Assembly: GCA_963691705.1 (NCBI GenBank)
Contig: OY829542.1
Coordinates: forward strand, 54,353,002-54,417,001
Reading direction: 5' to 3'
Source of the DNA: Viola odorata
Taxonomy: Eukaryota > Streptophyta > Magnoliopsida > Malpighiales > Violaceae
DNA length: 64,000 nucleotides
A program made the position numbers and the translations under genes. This document shows positions 20,032 to 31,073 of the stretch, one piece after another. The notes beneath the pieces were generated by a model that was not told where the DNA came from, ran no database searches, and saw nothing but the letters and a program-made list of their open reading frames with translations. Every line of letters begins with the position of its first letter. Position 1 is the stretch's first letter.

Positions 20032-20703
20032 AGCGGCACTTCGTCTCATTCTGCTAGCAAAAGTGATGCCCCGTCTCCTGCTAGCTCAAACTCAACATCT
20101 TCCTCTGCTGGCTCGGACCCAGCATCCAAATACGCGGGCAGTCCAGACCCCTGGGGAGACTTCATCGAGGATACATGCAAAAAGGCTACGAAGTCTCATG
20201 CTGATCAATGCATAAATGACATCACACATTCCATGGGGAGGCAGGGGTTGAAGATGGATGAGCATACCATAAGCCTGCTAGCGGTGAACGCGAGCATAAT
20301 GCATGCTGATTCACTCGTTTCGTTTATGAACCAGATTGTCAGTGATAACAAAAAGACAGAAAAAGAAAAACAAGCTGCGCAAACATGCGCAGGCGAACTT
20401 AATAAAGCTTTGGCCAGACTTACCGGTTCGTATAACAGTCTGCAGAAGATTGATTTAAATAGCACTACTGGTGACGCTTCAGCCAGCAGTATCGAAAGTG
20501 TGAAGGGATTTCTTGAAGATGTAGTAGACTCTGAGAAAGTTTGCTCGAATTTGGCGAACAAATTTGAAGTGAATGATGACAGTGTGCAGGACGAGCTCGA
20601 TAAAGCTATGCAAAGCGCCAAGATCGCCTTGACATTGGCTAAGGATTATTTCAAATCTAAATTATCCAAAGGCAGTGCTCCCTCTCCCTCTCCCTCCACT
20701 TAG
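20032..20703 (+). pseudogene. third PMEI domain, in frame after the premature TAA
   Basis: 224 codons, open and in the same frame as the gene before it. They encode a Ser-rich spacer (SSHSASKSDAPSPASSNSTS), then PDPWGDFIEDTCKKATKSHA and a full PMEI-type domain with the four expected Cys (TCKKA, DQCIN, TCAGEL, KVCSNL), ending SPSPST and TAG. The stop codon before it reads GCTAGCTAAAGC where the nearby repeat reads GCTAGCAAAAGT, so one A-to-T change explains it. There is no ATG with a signal peptide, so it is reached only by readthrough or if the stop is absent in other alleles. The lack of further damage suggests the stop is young. Confidence 0.75.
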
Positions 20704-23378
20704 CTAAGATGGAAACTACAATCTTAGGTCTGTTTGACCCTTCTCCTATGGAGCGGAGGACTTAGTTTGTATGTTGTTTTTGTTTTCCAACTGATTACGT
20801 TGTAAATTGATGCACGTGATCTAGATTTTTGCCAATAAACCAGACAATCCTTACTTGATTTAGTGTTTTTTTTGGGGTGCATATTGTATATGATGTTGTA
20901 GTATTTCTTTACAATCTTTTGAGAAACCGAAAAGGGTCCCCAATAGATGGATGGTCTCACGAGAATGGGTGAATCGCTTTGATAATATTTTCGATTAAGC
21001 ATAATTGAAACAACTAAGCTAGTGAGTAAAGAGAGAAAAGCTTGTAAGTTGGTTTATAGTGATTCCTTCTTGCAATCCAAGAAGTAGTCAACTATCTAAA
21101 AATTTCACCTTTAGGATTTTGCTAATCCACTAGCTTAAAGTTTCTAAGGTTCACCCAAAACCAATTACAATTATTTTTTACCTTAGGTTCAAGCACAACC
21201 TATCATAATCCCTATTACACAAGGAAGGATTACAAGTTCTTTTCAAGTATCAAGACTCAAAACCTATGTTTTTTTACAAAAATAAGAACACCAACCCAAA
21301 ATTCAAAATGTTTATGGTATATTCTAAACTTTCACAAATATTGAATTAAACAAATACAAATTAAAGTATAATTGGTGTTTGAAATATACAAATGTATGAA
21401 GAATAATAACACCAATAAACATAATAAACCTCAAGGATTTAAAGCAAATTAACTCACTTAGAAAAGCAAGAGAAGAGGAAAAACCAATAGAAATACTCTT
21501 GTTTTGATTCTTAAAAGAATTGTATAAAGTTTTCATCAATTCTCCCAAATGATAGAATATGTATTTATAGGTTGAGAGAGTTATAAACCGTTTATAGCTG
21601 CGGGAGCAAAAATTAATTTTCAAAAATTCACCCAGAAAAATATTTCTAATATCTTTAGCGGTATTCCATTAATTTTTAGGTATGCCACTAAGATCCAAAA
21701 ACTTAGCGATATACTGTTAAGGTCAATTATAGTGATATATCTCTAATTATTGGTCAATTATAGTGATATATCTCTAATTATTAGCTGGACACCGCCAGAA
21801 CCATAAAAGTGAAAACAATGCATTTTTGGAAAGCTGGAGCACGGCACCAATTGAACCAAGCAATTGTCAATTAATTTTGACTTAAATGAAAGTCAACAAC
21901 ATGAATTCCAAACAATCAACGGCTTACATTTTTTCTTTCTTTTCTTTTTCATTTCTTTGATTTTATTATTTAAAATATATTCAAAGAATTTTGAAATTGA
22001 TTTTCAATTAAATTCTAAAATTAAATTCTAAAATCAATTTTTAATCATACCAAGAAGCTATACTAGAGTGTTATTGAGATTGTTAGAGCTCGTACTTATA
22101 TAAAGATGCTTAAATTCAATAATATCGAAGCGAGTCTTTATTTCTGATAATTTGATCTACAAAGGCTTACTCCTTCATAACGATATTCCAAGATGAAATT
22201 CGAGAGAAACACTTTTGATCTATAAAAATTCTTTCTACTATAATGTGTATTCTACAAATAACACTTAAATACACGTATACATTAGTAGAGACATTAATAT
22301 TTTGTTATCATTAAAATTACTACAAAAAGATAGGAGACTTGAACTAACATCTTTCATTTTGAAATGAAAACTATTAACCTTTGTATGGTAGTTGCCGAAA
22401 ACTTTGAACTTGTCTTGCTTGGTACACTTGGTTTGGTATGCAGTGCAGAAATTGGGATTGGGGTCTATTGGCATTAAGGATTGAAATGAAGAATCTCGTG
22501 ACAAAAAATAAAGAAAGTAGTTTTTAGGTAGTCTGCAAATGGCATCAGTTGGTCCATCGCAGCTCCAAAGATGCATCTTGCAAGCTAAGGAGGAGTTTGA
22601 TTTCAACCTCAAGTTCTTCAACTTGCAAATTGTTACATTTGCTAATGTAAACATATACCATTTCTCTTTTCTCTACTAAAACTAATTGTGTTACTTTGAC
22701 CACAACCAATATAAATGATTGTTAAATCATTTAAGTTTTTATTTAATCATCGTTTACGAATCTCCAAGTTTAAAATAAAAAAGGACCATTATCCATTGTG
22801 TTTGTGCAAAAATTACTCAGGGGTAGGAAATGCACAACCCGTCTCACATAAGCTCCTGTACGAAAACCACTAAAAAACAGCCACGGAATCCCAACAGCAA
22901 AATAACAATCAATAATCACCTAACAAGTGAAACAACCCATAAATTTTGCTGATGTGTCAAAGTACCTGCAACAATCACACCACTTGGATAGTATCACCAA
23001 ATATCAAATCTTGGAAACTGAGAGACACATTTGCATGACTTTGCACAGCTTTGAGGAGAAGAGCAGCATTGGAGTTTCCTCAGTTTCGTCATAATCGCCC
23101 ATTTCTATTTTTCTTCTTTTCCATTCCTTTTATTTTTTCTGTCTCCTTCGACCTGCCTAAGAAAGGTTGAATCTTTGCTGTGTCTTAGCCTTCTCAGCTC
23201 ATCTCTCCCAAATTTATTTATTTTTTAGATGTTTTTGTGTCCTATATGCAACTTCGTTTCTCATTCTTTGTGACTCAAATAGGAGCCGAGCGATTGAAAG
23301 ATCCTTGCTTTCTCTCTTTTTGCCAAACCATAAATTCGTTTTTTTGTTGGTGGGGAGAGTGCGTGTAGTTATTATTAG
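20704..23378. other. gene-free spacer
   Basis: It begins with the probable 3' UTR of the PMEI gene. The rest is AT-rich with no convincing gene. A perfect 31-bp tandem duplication is at 21721-21751 and 21752-21782. The last 250 bases (from about 23040) are probably the 5' leader and promoter of the KASIII gene. A minus-strand frame at 22265-22654 has no family resemblance. Confidence 0.5.
21721..21782. repeat. 31-bp tandem duplication
   Basis: The unit begins GGTCAATTATAGTGATATAT and is present twice without mismatch. Confidence 0.9.
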
Positions 23379-26300
23379 ATGGCTAATGCATCTGGGCTCT
23401 TCAGTACTTCAGTTCCAAGCCTAAAGGTGAGGATTAAGCCTTCAATAGGGGTTGTTGGATCTGGGTTTTGCCCCAATGATGCAATCTCCAAGAGGGTATT
23501 GTGTTCCAGCTCGGTTGATGGTGCAGAGAAGCTTTCCCCTTCTCAATCTAGAATGCCAAGGTGAGTGGGCTCATTTTGGTGATCGAATCAATTTGTTGTT
23601 GTGCTGAATTGTCTCATGGGTTATCTAGTGTCAGCTGTGATTTTCCTTTCTGTTTTTCGCATTGGATTATTTTAAATGGTCAACTTTTGATTGATGTTAC
23701 TGATGCAGGATCTTCATTTTGTTGTTCTGCTTGTTTTGTAAATGAATTGGAAATTCAATGCAAAAAGGTTCTTGTTCTTTGTTGTTGGATTGCTGTTGCA
23801 TGTGCACCTGTCGTTAAAAACAATGTTAAGGATTCTCTTCGACAACTAAATGATGAAAAAATGGTCAGTCACCAGAATGGGACTTTATATTGGGAGGTTG
23901 ATTTTAAATATGGTAACGATGTGTAGAATTTGTTGAAGGCATTAGCTGAATGTCAATTTTGCTTACTCTACAGTACGATAACTAATCAACTATATGAGAA
24001 TGTCTGAACAAGTTGTGGTATGAATGCATATTTATTGCTTGCTTGGTTGATTCTACGAAATTGTGTAATCTTCTTTTAGAGAACTTCTTTAGCTCAATTT
24101 GGTTATTTGGTTTTCTTTACTGTTGTTACTTTGGTTTTTGCACCTTGGCAGGCTTGTCAGTAAAGGTTGCAAGTTAGTTGGATGTGGCTCCGCAGTACCA
24201 TCTCTTCAGGTTTCAAATGACGATCTTGCAAAACTTGTAGATACAAATGATGAATGGATATCAGTTCGTACGGGAATTCGTAATAGACGAGTACTTACAG
24301 GTTTTTTCTCTCATGCAGTTCATATTACTTTAGTATATTGTATAAACATGATGCTTGACACTTAAGCTTGAACCAGCTTTATTGATGAGCTTTAGCTATT
24401 AACATGATTGAATGATGCTTGACACTTAAGCTTGAACCAGCTTTATTGATGAGCTTTAGCTATTAACATGATTGAAGTGTGATTATAGATTACTATTTTT
24501 CATGCTGGAATCAATCTGGCATCTCTTGTATGACTATGCTTAGGTTAGAAAGTATAGAGAGGGATCACAAATTTCTACAAGCACTATTTGTCTTCCATAT
24601 TTAGAAAATTGATTTTGACAAGTAGGCGCAATTTATGGTACAAGGAATCCCTTCTCTTGCAAGCAGTTAAGAACATCAATTCTCTCATCTTATTCAAAGG
24701 AAAAAAGGGAAAGAGAAACATTAATTCTCTAATCCCTGTACAGGCAATGAGACAATGATTTCTCTAGCAGCAGAGGCAGCCAAAAAGGCTCTCCAGATGG
24801 CGCAGGTTGATCCTGATGATGTGGATTTAGTCTTGATGTGCACTTCAACACCAGAGGATCTTTTTGGTAGTGCTCCTCAGGTAAGCATTCACAGGATAAT
24901 GTTTGTGTAAAGAAAATCCAACAGAGTAGATCTATTGAATATAATAGCTCTTATACTGAGGTTTAGTTGCATTGATTCATGGTTCTTTGCTTTATGAGCT
25001 GGTTGCCAACTAAGAAAGCTTCCACCCTTCTTTTTTCTATGTTTCTTTCAATAAAATAATAAAAATATTTTACAGATCCAAAGGGCATTGGGCTGCAAAA
25101 GAAATCCTTTAGCATACGATATTACAGCCGCATGTAGTGGATTTGTTTTGGGACTAATCTCAGCCGCTTGTCACATTAGAGGTAAAAACTTGTTTCCTTT
25201 GCTGAGTGAACCTTTGGTACGATTTCCATGCTTAAGTAAATGTAAACCTAATTGTGTTAAATACAGGAGGTGGTTTTCAGAATGTAGTAGTAATTGGTGG
25301 CGATGCGCTCTCTCGCCATGTTGATTGGACTGATAGAGGGAGTTGTATTCTCTTTGGGGATGCTGCTGGTGCAGTAGTGGTTCAGGTAGGTTTTTATTTT
25401 CTGACCTTCCATTCATTAGTAGTGAGTGTGGTTCAAAGTCTAATTTCTTTTCGTAACTAGACTTGCTACTGATTAAAGTCCTCTTAAGTTTTCAGTCCAT
25501 TTTCATGTGAAAAGAAGAAGATTTGGACCCAAACTTAAGAAAGTTTTTTTTTCTTGTTTGGTTTTCTCACATCCCTGTCATTGTTGCATATACCTTGCAT
25601 ACAGTGATCGACCAATGCCACCAGCAAAACTTATGTACAAGTATAACTCTGACCAGCCGTAATAGTGGGTATAATTCTACTAGCTGTTCACTGTATCCAG
25701 TGTACATCCATCTAGGAGCCAGAGCTTACTCCTCCAACAAGAGGAAAATGGTGAAAGCCTCAGTTATCACATAAAACCATTCTAGTTCTGCAATGCCATT
25801 AAGATCAGTGCTGCTCCGTTCCATGAATTATCACATTAATTACATAGTACCAAGTTCCTTGTCAACTTTGGTGAATATATATCAGCTAGCAGACTTCTCA
25901 AGAATATACCAATGTAATTGAGTTTTATCCTCAGCAAAGCACTATGGGAGTGCTTTTACTAACCTGACTCCTTTTTCGCATAAGCACCAAAGCCAACACT
26001 TATTTGAAATGATAATTATCTCCGTCATGCTTTTCTTCATTCATTTGACATTTTCGCAATTCTGCAGGCTTGTGACGTTGAAGATGATGGTTTGCTTAGT
26101 TTTGACTTGCATAGCGATGGTGATGGTCAAAGGTACTTAATTCTATATTCATATGTTCTGAGCGTTCATGAACTTCTCTCTGCTAGGAACGAGACAGCTT
26201 ATATCCTCCATTCTTGCAGACATTTAAATGCCCCAATGAAAGGAAATGATGTAGATCTTGAGGTAGGCTCTAATGGTTCAGTTCCAGGCTTCCCTCCAGC

Positions 26301-27426
26301 ACGTTCCTCGTATTCCTGCATTCAAATGAATGGAAAAGAGGTCTTTCGATTTGCTGTAAAAAGCGTGCCTCAGTCCATTGAGTCTGCCCTTGAAAAGGCT
26401 GGTCTTACTGGGTCTAGCATTGACTGGTTATTGCTCCACCAGGTATGGAATATGTGCTTAAAAACAGATCCAGTCAAAGTATCCACCACCACCTAGGGTT
26501 ATATTATAGTCTTCGTATTGCCAAACTTCTTTCATCTGTTGTCTTTTCCTAATATTTTTGCGGTGTTTTGATTTATGATTGGACCCATATACTAAAAAAA
26601 TGATCCAGCAGAGGGGTGAAATATGTATTTAGCTGTTAGCACAGTGGGGGATTTATTTATGTACTCCCTCCGGTCTCCAAAATATGTCGTTTTAGCATTT
26701 GCTTTTACTGTTTCGGAACGTATCTTAAGACGGCCGGAACAGTCACTATTTGAGACAATTTTGCCCCGAATTTTTTCTCGGAAACGTTCGAAAAAAAATA
26801 CGGAATTTTTTGGGGTCAAATAGTGCCTCATCCGGCCTCCTCAATATGCGTTTCCTACTGAATATTGGGATGCGAGGAAGACATTTATTGGAGACCAGAG
26901 GGAGTATAACAGAAGAAAATATGTGATTTCATTGACATTGTTAAGAGGTGACACGGATTAAGATGGAAATGGAATTATAGTTTAGTTTCTAGCATATGTT
27001 GTTGGCACTTTATTATGGTAGCCTACGTTGTTGGCAGGATTTAACTTCTACATATTGAACTGCTTTTTGGGATCCAGGACACAATAGAAGTGCGTGATGT
27101 AGAATAGTTTGCAGATCATTCGTGCACATAAAAAATAATACTTGCTTTGCATCTAAAGCTTACCTGTGGTTACAACAAGATGATAGACTGATGAATTTGT
27201 GCAGGCAAACCAGAGGATCATTGATGCAGTTGCTACGCGTTTAGAAGTCCCACCGGAGAGGGTCATATCAAATTTGGCTAATTATGGTAACACGAGTGCT
27301 GCTTCCATTCCATTGGCATTGGATGAAGCTGTTCGAGGTGGCAAGGTAAAGTCCGGTGATACCATTGCAACGGCAGGCTTTGGAGCTGGCCTAACTTGGG
27401 GTTCTGCAATACTTAGATGGGGATGA
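23379..27426 (+). CDS. KASIII: plastid beta-ketoacyl-ACP synthase III (KASIII), 8 exons
   Basis: It starts fatty-acid synthesis in the plastid by condensing acetyl-CoA with malonyl-ACP. Exons: 23379-23560, 24152-24300, 24744-24880, 25076-25181, 25267-25385, 26068-26132, 26220-26442, 27205-27426. All junctions are GT-AG and the sum is 1203 bases (400 residues), the usual length. Residues 1 to about 60 are Ser-rich and look like a chloroplast transit peptide. The catalytic triad is complete: Cys in [13 protein letters not shown] (exon 4), His in LLLHQANQRI (exon 7/8 junction) and Asn in [11 protein letters not shown] (exon 8). Other conserved parts are [24 protein letters not shown] and the C-terminal [16 protein letters not shown]. 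The last intron holds a Stowaway-like MITE and intron 2 holds a 64-bp tandem duplication. The gene appears intact. Confidence 0.95.
24348..24475 (+). repeat. 64-bp tandem duplication in KASIII intron 2
   Basis: Bases 24348-24411 are repeated exactly as 24412-24475 (unit beginning ATGATGCTTGACACTTAAGC). The intron splice sites are not affected. Confidence 0.9.
26664..26904. mobile_element. Stowaway-like (Tc1/mariner) MITE in the last KASIII intron
   Basis: It starts CTCCCTCCGGTC and ends GACCAGAGGGAG, flanked by TA on both sides, 241 bp. The interior has a conserved core shared with the other copies in this window (CGTTTTAGCATTTGCTTTTA, CTATTTGAGACAATTTTGCC, GGGGTCAAATAGTG). It carries no gene. 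Confidence 0.8.
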
Positions 27427-27839
27427 AAACTTATATTTCCCGCATGTTCATACAAAATGAGAGAAAACTTCATGTGATCGCGCAGTTCTTTTGTTCTTGG
27501 TTTATGTTTTCATGTGTATTGCAGATTACTGGAGATGTTATTGCAAAACCTCTACATCTTTTTTTCCCCTTTTTTTCCATTTACTTTGTATTTCCTTTAC
27601 TTTTTGGACATGTTACAAATTCTATTTTCCTTTTTCCGCAAATCACAGTCTATTGTCATCAACTAATATTAATTGCATCGATCCTTTGAACAATCTTACA
27701 ATATGAACATTTTTGCATTCCTTCTACAATACCAAGAATGACACCATTAGTAAAGTAGTTAATGTATCAAGATCCCAATATATCAAGGAAAAACAATGGT
27801 AAAAATTTCCAGACTTCAGTAAATTACAACAAAGAGCAA

Positions 27840-29195
27840 TTACAATTGATCAAAATCTACACCTTTAAGCCTAGAACTGATTCTCTGCAATGCACTTTCA
27901 ACTGCAATATCAAATGCATCCATCTTGGCTCTTAGCCCCATCGAGCTACCATGCTTCCTATACATCACTCTTGGCATCAACTCGATAACTTTCTCCCTCA
28001 TCCTCCTCACTTTATCTCTAGGTATTCTTGTGAGCACATCCAAAATCCTCAACCCTTTGTTCACCACATCCTCTTTCGGTATAAACACCGCGAATTCCTC
28101 GTACAGCTCTACCGGGAGATGCCACTTGTATTGCAATTTAGCGCCGTGTTCCTCGAAGAAAACCGGTATGCATCCAGCAACAATCCCATCAAAAGTTGCC
28201 CTCCTGGTTGGTACATCACCTGGAGGCTGCAAACAGAATGTGGATTGCAACATTGGCCTCATGTACCGAATGGGGTCATGCTCACATACCCCATTAGAGC
28301 AATCCACAACATCACAAACCTTCAAAATGTTGTTTAAGGACGAATAGTTGCTGTAAATGCTGCTGTTTTCACACTCATCTCTAATGCTCCTCCTGATATT
28401 AGGTGTGCTACCGATCCCTCCACCGCCAGCAAAAAGCACCAGAGTGGTTCTTTTAGAACCCTTAGCTCTCCTAATCCAAGACTCCAAATGTAGCAAACTT
28501 GGAGGATGGAAAGAAGTCAAGTAAGGCACAGCTAACTCCTGCCAAGCCCACGGCCTTGATTCCACAATCAACGATGTAAGATTATAAAACTCAGGCAATT
28601 CAAGAAAAGAAGTACCCCAAATTGGAGGATCGATTTCTACAGATTGAGAGAAATCCCAAGCAGGGCGTGACATGATCAAGAAATGATCAACACCATGATT
28701 TCTCCCCCAAATTGGAGAATCATTTTCTTGAAGATACTCAAACAATTCAAGACCATGCTCCATACTGTTATTCACCTCAGGACCATAAAGATACCTTAGA
28801 GAATCAATGGCTGCGTAGTAAGGCAAGTAGATGGCATTGGCTTGATTAGGATCTGATGTGAGGCATGGGTATTCAAGCATCCTGCGATGGAAAGTGAGTT
28901 CCAACAGAAGAGGCTCTGTCCTGTACCAGGATTGAGAGTGGGGGTGGGTTTTGGGGCCAAGGCCATGGTTTGCAAGGAAAGGGCAGAAATTGAAGAAGAG
29001 AGGGTATTGAGAGCAGTTTTTTAGGAGATCAAGATTGAATCTTGATGGGAGTTGTCTGATGTGGATCCAACGGTTGGTACAACCTGTGTGTTGTTGGTCT
29101 GATTGTTGACAGAAAGTTTGGTTAATGAGGGTGGTAGTGATGAAGAAAAAACAGAGGAATAAGAAATGAGGAGGAGGAATGGAATTGCAGGCCAT
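27840..29195 (-). CDS. exostosin-family GT47 glycosyltransferase, xyloglucan galactosyltransferase-like
   Basis: 451 residues, no intron. The ATG at 29193-29195 is preferred; it begins MACNSIPPPHFLFLCFFFIT, a hydrophobic N-terminal anchor or signal typical of Golgi enzymes. The first conserved block is CTNRWIHIRQLPSRFN. Then come YRTEPLLLELTFHRRMLEYPCLTSDP (short pieces of this are family hallmarks), YLPYYAAID, GVDHFLIMSRPAWDF and the exostosin signature CLQPPGDVPTRRATFDGIVAGCIPVFF around residues 335-365. These are the marks of GT47 subgroup A, which includes the MUR3 and XLT2 xyloglucan galactosyltransferases. The exact acceptor sugar cannot be decided from sequence. It converges on KASIII: the two 3' ends are about 400 bases apart. 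Confidence 0.85.
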   Translation of the reverse strand: MACNSIPPPHFLFLCFFFITTTLINQTFCQQSDQQHTGCTNRWIHIRQLPSRFNLDLLKNCSQYPLFFNFCPFLANHGLGPKTHPHSQSWYRTEPLLLELTFHRRMLEYPCLTSDPNQANAIYLPYYAAIDSLRYLYGPEVNNSMEHGLELFEYLQENDSPIWGRNHGVDHFLIMSRPAWDFSQSVEIDPPIWGTSFLELPEFYNLTSLIVESRPWAWQELAVPYLTSFHPPSLLHLESWIRRAKGSKRTTLVLFAGGGGIGSTPNIRRSIRDECENSSIYSNYSSLNNILKVCDVVDCSNGVCEHDPIRYMRPMLQSTFCLQPPGDVPTRRATFDGIVAGCIPVFFEEHGAKLQYKWHLPVELYEEFAVFIPKEDVVNKGLRILDVLTRIPRDKVRRMREKVIELMPRVMYRKHGSSMGLRAKMDAFDIAVESALQRISSRLKGVDFDQL

Positions 29196-29688
29196 GGATG
29201 GAGATGGGGAAACAAAAAGGAGGAGACTTTTGGTTAAGTAATCATAGTATTTTGCAAAACAACAACGTTGGTTGAACTGGGTTTTGTGAATCTTCTTCAA
29301 ATCAATCTAGAGAGGTTTTCTTTCTTATGGTGTGATTATGCTCTGTTGTGTTCCCTTTGATCTACAGTGATGAGGTTTTTGCTTTGTTTGGTTTGTGTTC
29401 TTATGTTCTGTTTTGGTAAAGAGACAAAAATGGGGGGAGACTTTGAGCAGGAAAAGGAAGAAGAAAGAAAACGTCTTTCTAGTTTCTATTTTTCCTAATT
29501 TCTGATTAACAACAATAAATGTTGCATTCTAAAAAAATTATGTGGAAAAAACATGGGTTGAACCTTTTATTTTATTTTTAGAATTGCATAGGATTATTTA
29601 AGAGTAAGAAAAATAAAATTGTTTCTAAAAATTAGGTATATTATTGAAGGTTTTATTTTTTATGAATATATTTCTCTTTAAAAAAGTA

Positions 29689-29948
29689 CTCCCTCCGTCC
29701 TTCAATGAATGTCGTTTTAGGTTTTGCTTTTACTGTTTTGGCACGTATCTTAAAACGGCCGACAAACGACCTATTTGAGACAATTTTGCCCCTAATTTTT
29801 TCTGGGAAGTACGTTAAGGATTAACGTACGTTCAAAAAAAAATTCGGATTTTTTTGGGGTCAAATAGTGCCTCATCCGGCCTCCTCGATATACGTTCCCT
29901 ACTAAATATTGAGATGCGAGGAAGACAAACATTGAAGGACAGAGAGAG
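29689..29948. mobile_element. Stowaway-like MITE upstream of the DOG1-domain gene
   Basis: It starts CTCCCTCCGTCC and ends GGACAGAGAGAG with TA on both sides, 260 bp. The core is the same as in the KASIII intron copy. Its right end lies about 165 bases before the TATA box of the next gene, so it sits in that promoter region. Confidence 0.8.
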
Positions 29949-30113
29949 TAATAATCTTTACACCTCCCCTCCCCTTGTCGGCGGCGGGTGTCGCCTGTTG
30001 GTGGAGATGGGTTTGCAAAACGACGGCGCTTTTGTGCAGTTAAGAATTATTGCTAGGCTATGGGCTTTCACATCACATGATGGTGGGCTTTTAATTGATG
30101 AACCCAGGTCCAT

Positions 30114-30120
30114 TATATAA
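30114..30120 (+). promoter_or_regulatory. TATA box of the DOG1-domain gene
   Basis: TATATAA lies 150 bases before the ATG at 30270, followed by a pyrimidine-rich leader. Spacing suits a leader of about 120 bases. Confidence 0.55.
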
Positions 30121-30269
30121 GCCATAAACTCTTTAAATTAAAATCTTCCCTCCCCCAAAAACCATCCTCCCCCTTTCTGTTCGAGACTCAGAGCTTCCCT
30201 CTCCAAGAAAACAAACAAACCCATAAAGATTCAATCTTTATCATCTAATTCTCATCTTCTTCCCCAAAG

Positions 30270-31073
30270 ATGCCAAACCCTAATTCCATCTTCTCTGTTT
30301 GCACCAACCCTACACCAATCCCATTCAAAGATTACTACACAAATTGGTTTGAAACCCTAAACAACACCCTCCTCCCTCTCCTCCACCAATCCCTCTCCCT
30401 CCCTTCTTGCCCCAACCTCCTCTCCTCCCATCTTCACCTCCTTCTCCACCACCTCCTCTCCTACTACGACACTCTCGACCTTTCGGCCACCACCTCAGCC
30501 GCCGCCAACCTCCCCCACCTCCTCCACCCTTCCTGGAGAACCCCAATCGAGAAACCCTTCCTCTTCCTCGGCGACCTCCACCCCTACGTCTTCACCAACC
30601 TCCTCAGATCGCTTCTTGAACAAGGGAACAGCGAGGAAGATGAGAAAAGTTTGAATCTTTATGTCGGACGCCACCGCCCTTGGGAGGTTGTGATGGCGTG
30701 GAAAGACCCATCAAAGAATCTGACTTTAAAGATTGAGCAGATTGATTGTGGGTTGAGGCTGATGGTCCCTGCTCTGCTTGATAGGGTGAAGAAAGCACAG
30801 GCTGGGTTTGTGGGGAGAATTGCAGAGGCTTGGGTGTCTTGTGTGGGGAGAAAGGAGAGGGCTGTTGAGGTTGGTGAAGCAATGAAAGTTGAATTGGAGG
30901 AGTTGATGAGTGTTTTTGTGGATGCTAATCGGATGAGAAAGAGTCTGATATCTGAGATTGTTGGGACATTGAATTTGTATCAGGGTGCTCTGTTTCTTGA
31001 AGCTTTAGCTCAATTCCTTGTTGGGTTTAAGGATCCACATCTGCACCGTCAATTCGACAAGTGCAAGATTTGA
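30270..31073 (+). CDS. DOG1-domain protein, probable INAPERTURATE POLLEN1 homologue
   Basis: 267 residues, single exon. The protein opens MPNPNSIFSV and has the DOG1-type pattern: FKDYYTNWFETLNNTLLPLL (residues about 19-38), a His/Leu-rich helix ending HHLLSYYDTLDL, then HPSWRTPIEKPFLFLGDLHP, which places a Trp and LGDLHP as in DOG1/TGA-associated proteins. The C-terminal half is helical with VKVELEEL-like segments and QGALFLEALAQFLVGF. In Arabidopsis INP1 is a single-exon DOG1-domain protein that marks pollen aperture sites, and the LGDLHPY.FTNLLRS region agrees with my memory of it. Other DOG1 relatives act in dormancy or with TGA factors, so the INP1 call is tentative. No transposon damage. 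Confidence 0.7.
   Translation: MPNPNSIFSVCTNPTPIPFKDYYTNWFETLNNTLLPLLHQSLSLPSCPNLLSSHLHLLLHHLLSYYDTLDLSATTSAAANLPHLLHPSWRTPIEKPFLFLGDLHPYVFTNLLRSLLEQGNSEEDEKSLNLYVGRHRPWEVVMAWKDPSKNLTLKIEQIDCGLRLMVPALLDRVKKAQAGFVGRIAEAWVSCVGRKERAVEVGEAMKVELEELMSVFVDANRMRKSLISEIVGTLNLYQGALFLEALAQFLVGFKDPHLHRQFDKCKI

Noticed and set aside
22265..22654. 129-codon minus-strand frame before KASIII
   Set aside because: AT-rich, no recognisable motif, no splice context and no promoter; chance frame is more likely.
30325..30882. Minus-strand Gly-rich frames over the DOG1-domain gene
   Set aside because: They arise from the CT-rich codons of the plus-strand gene.
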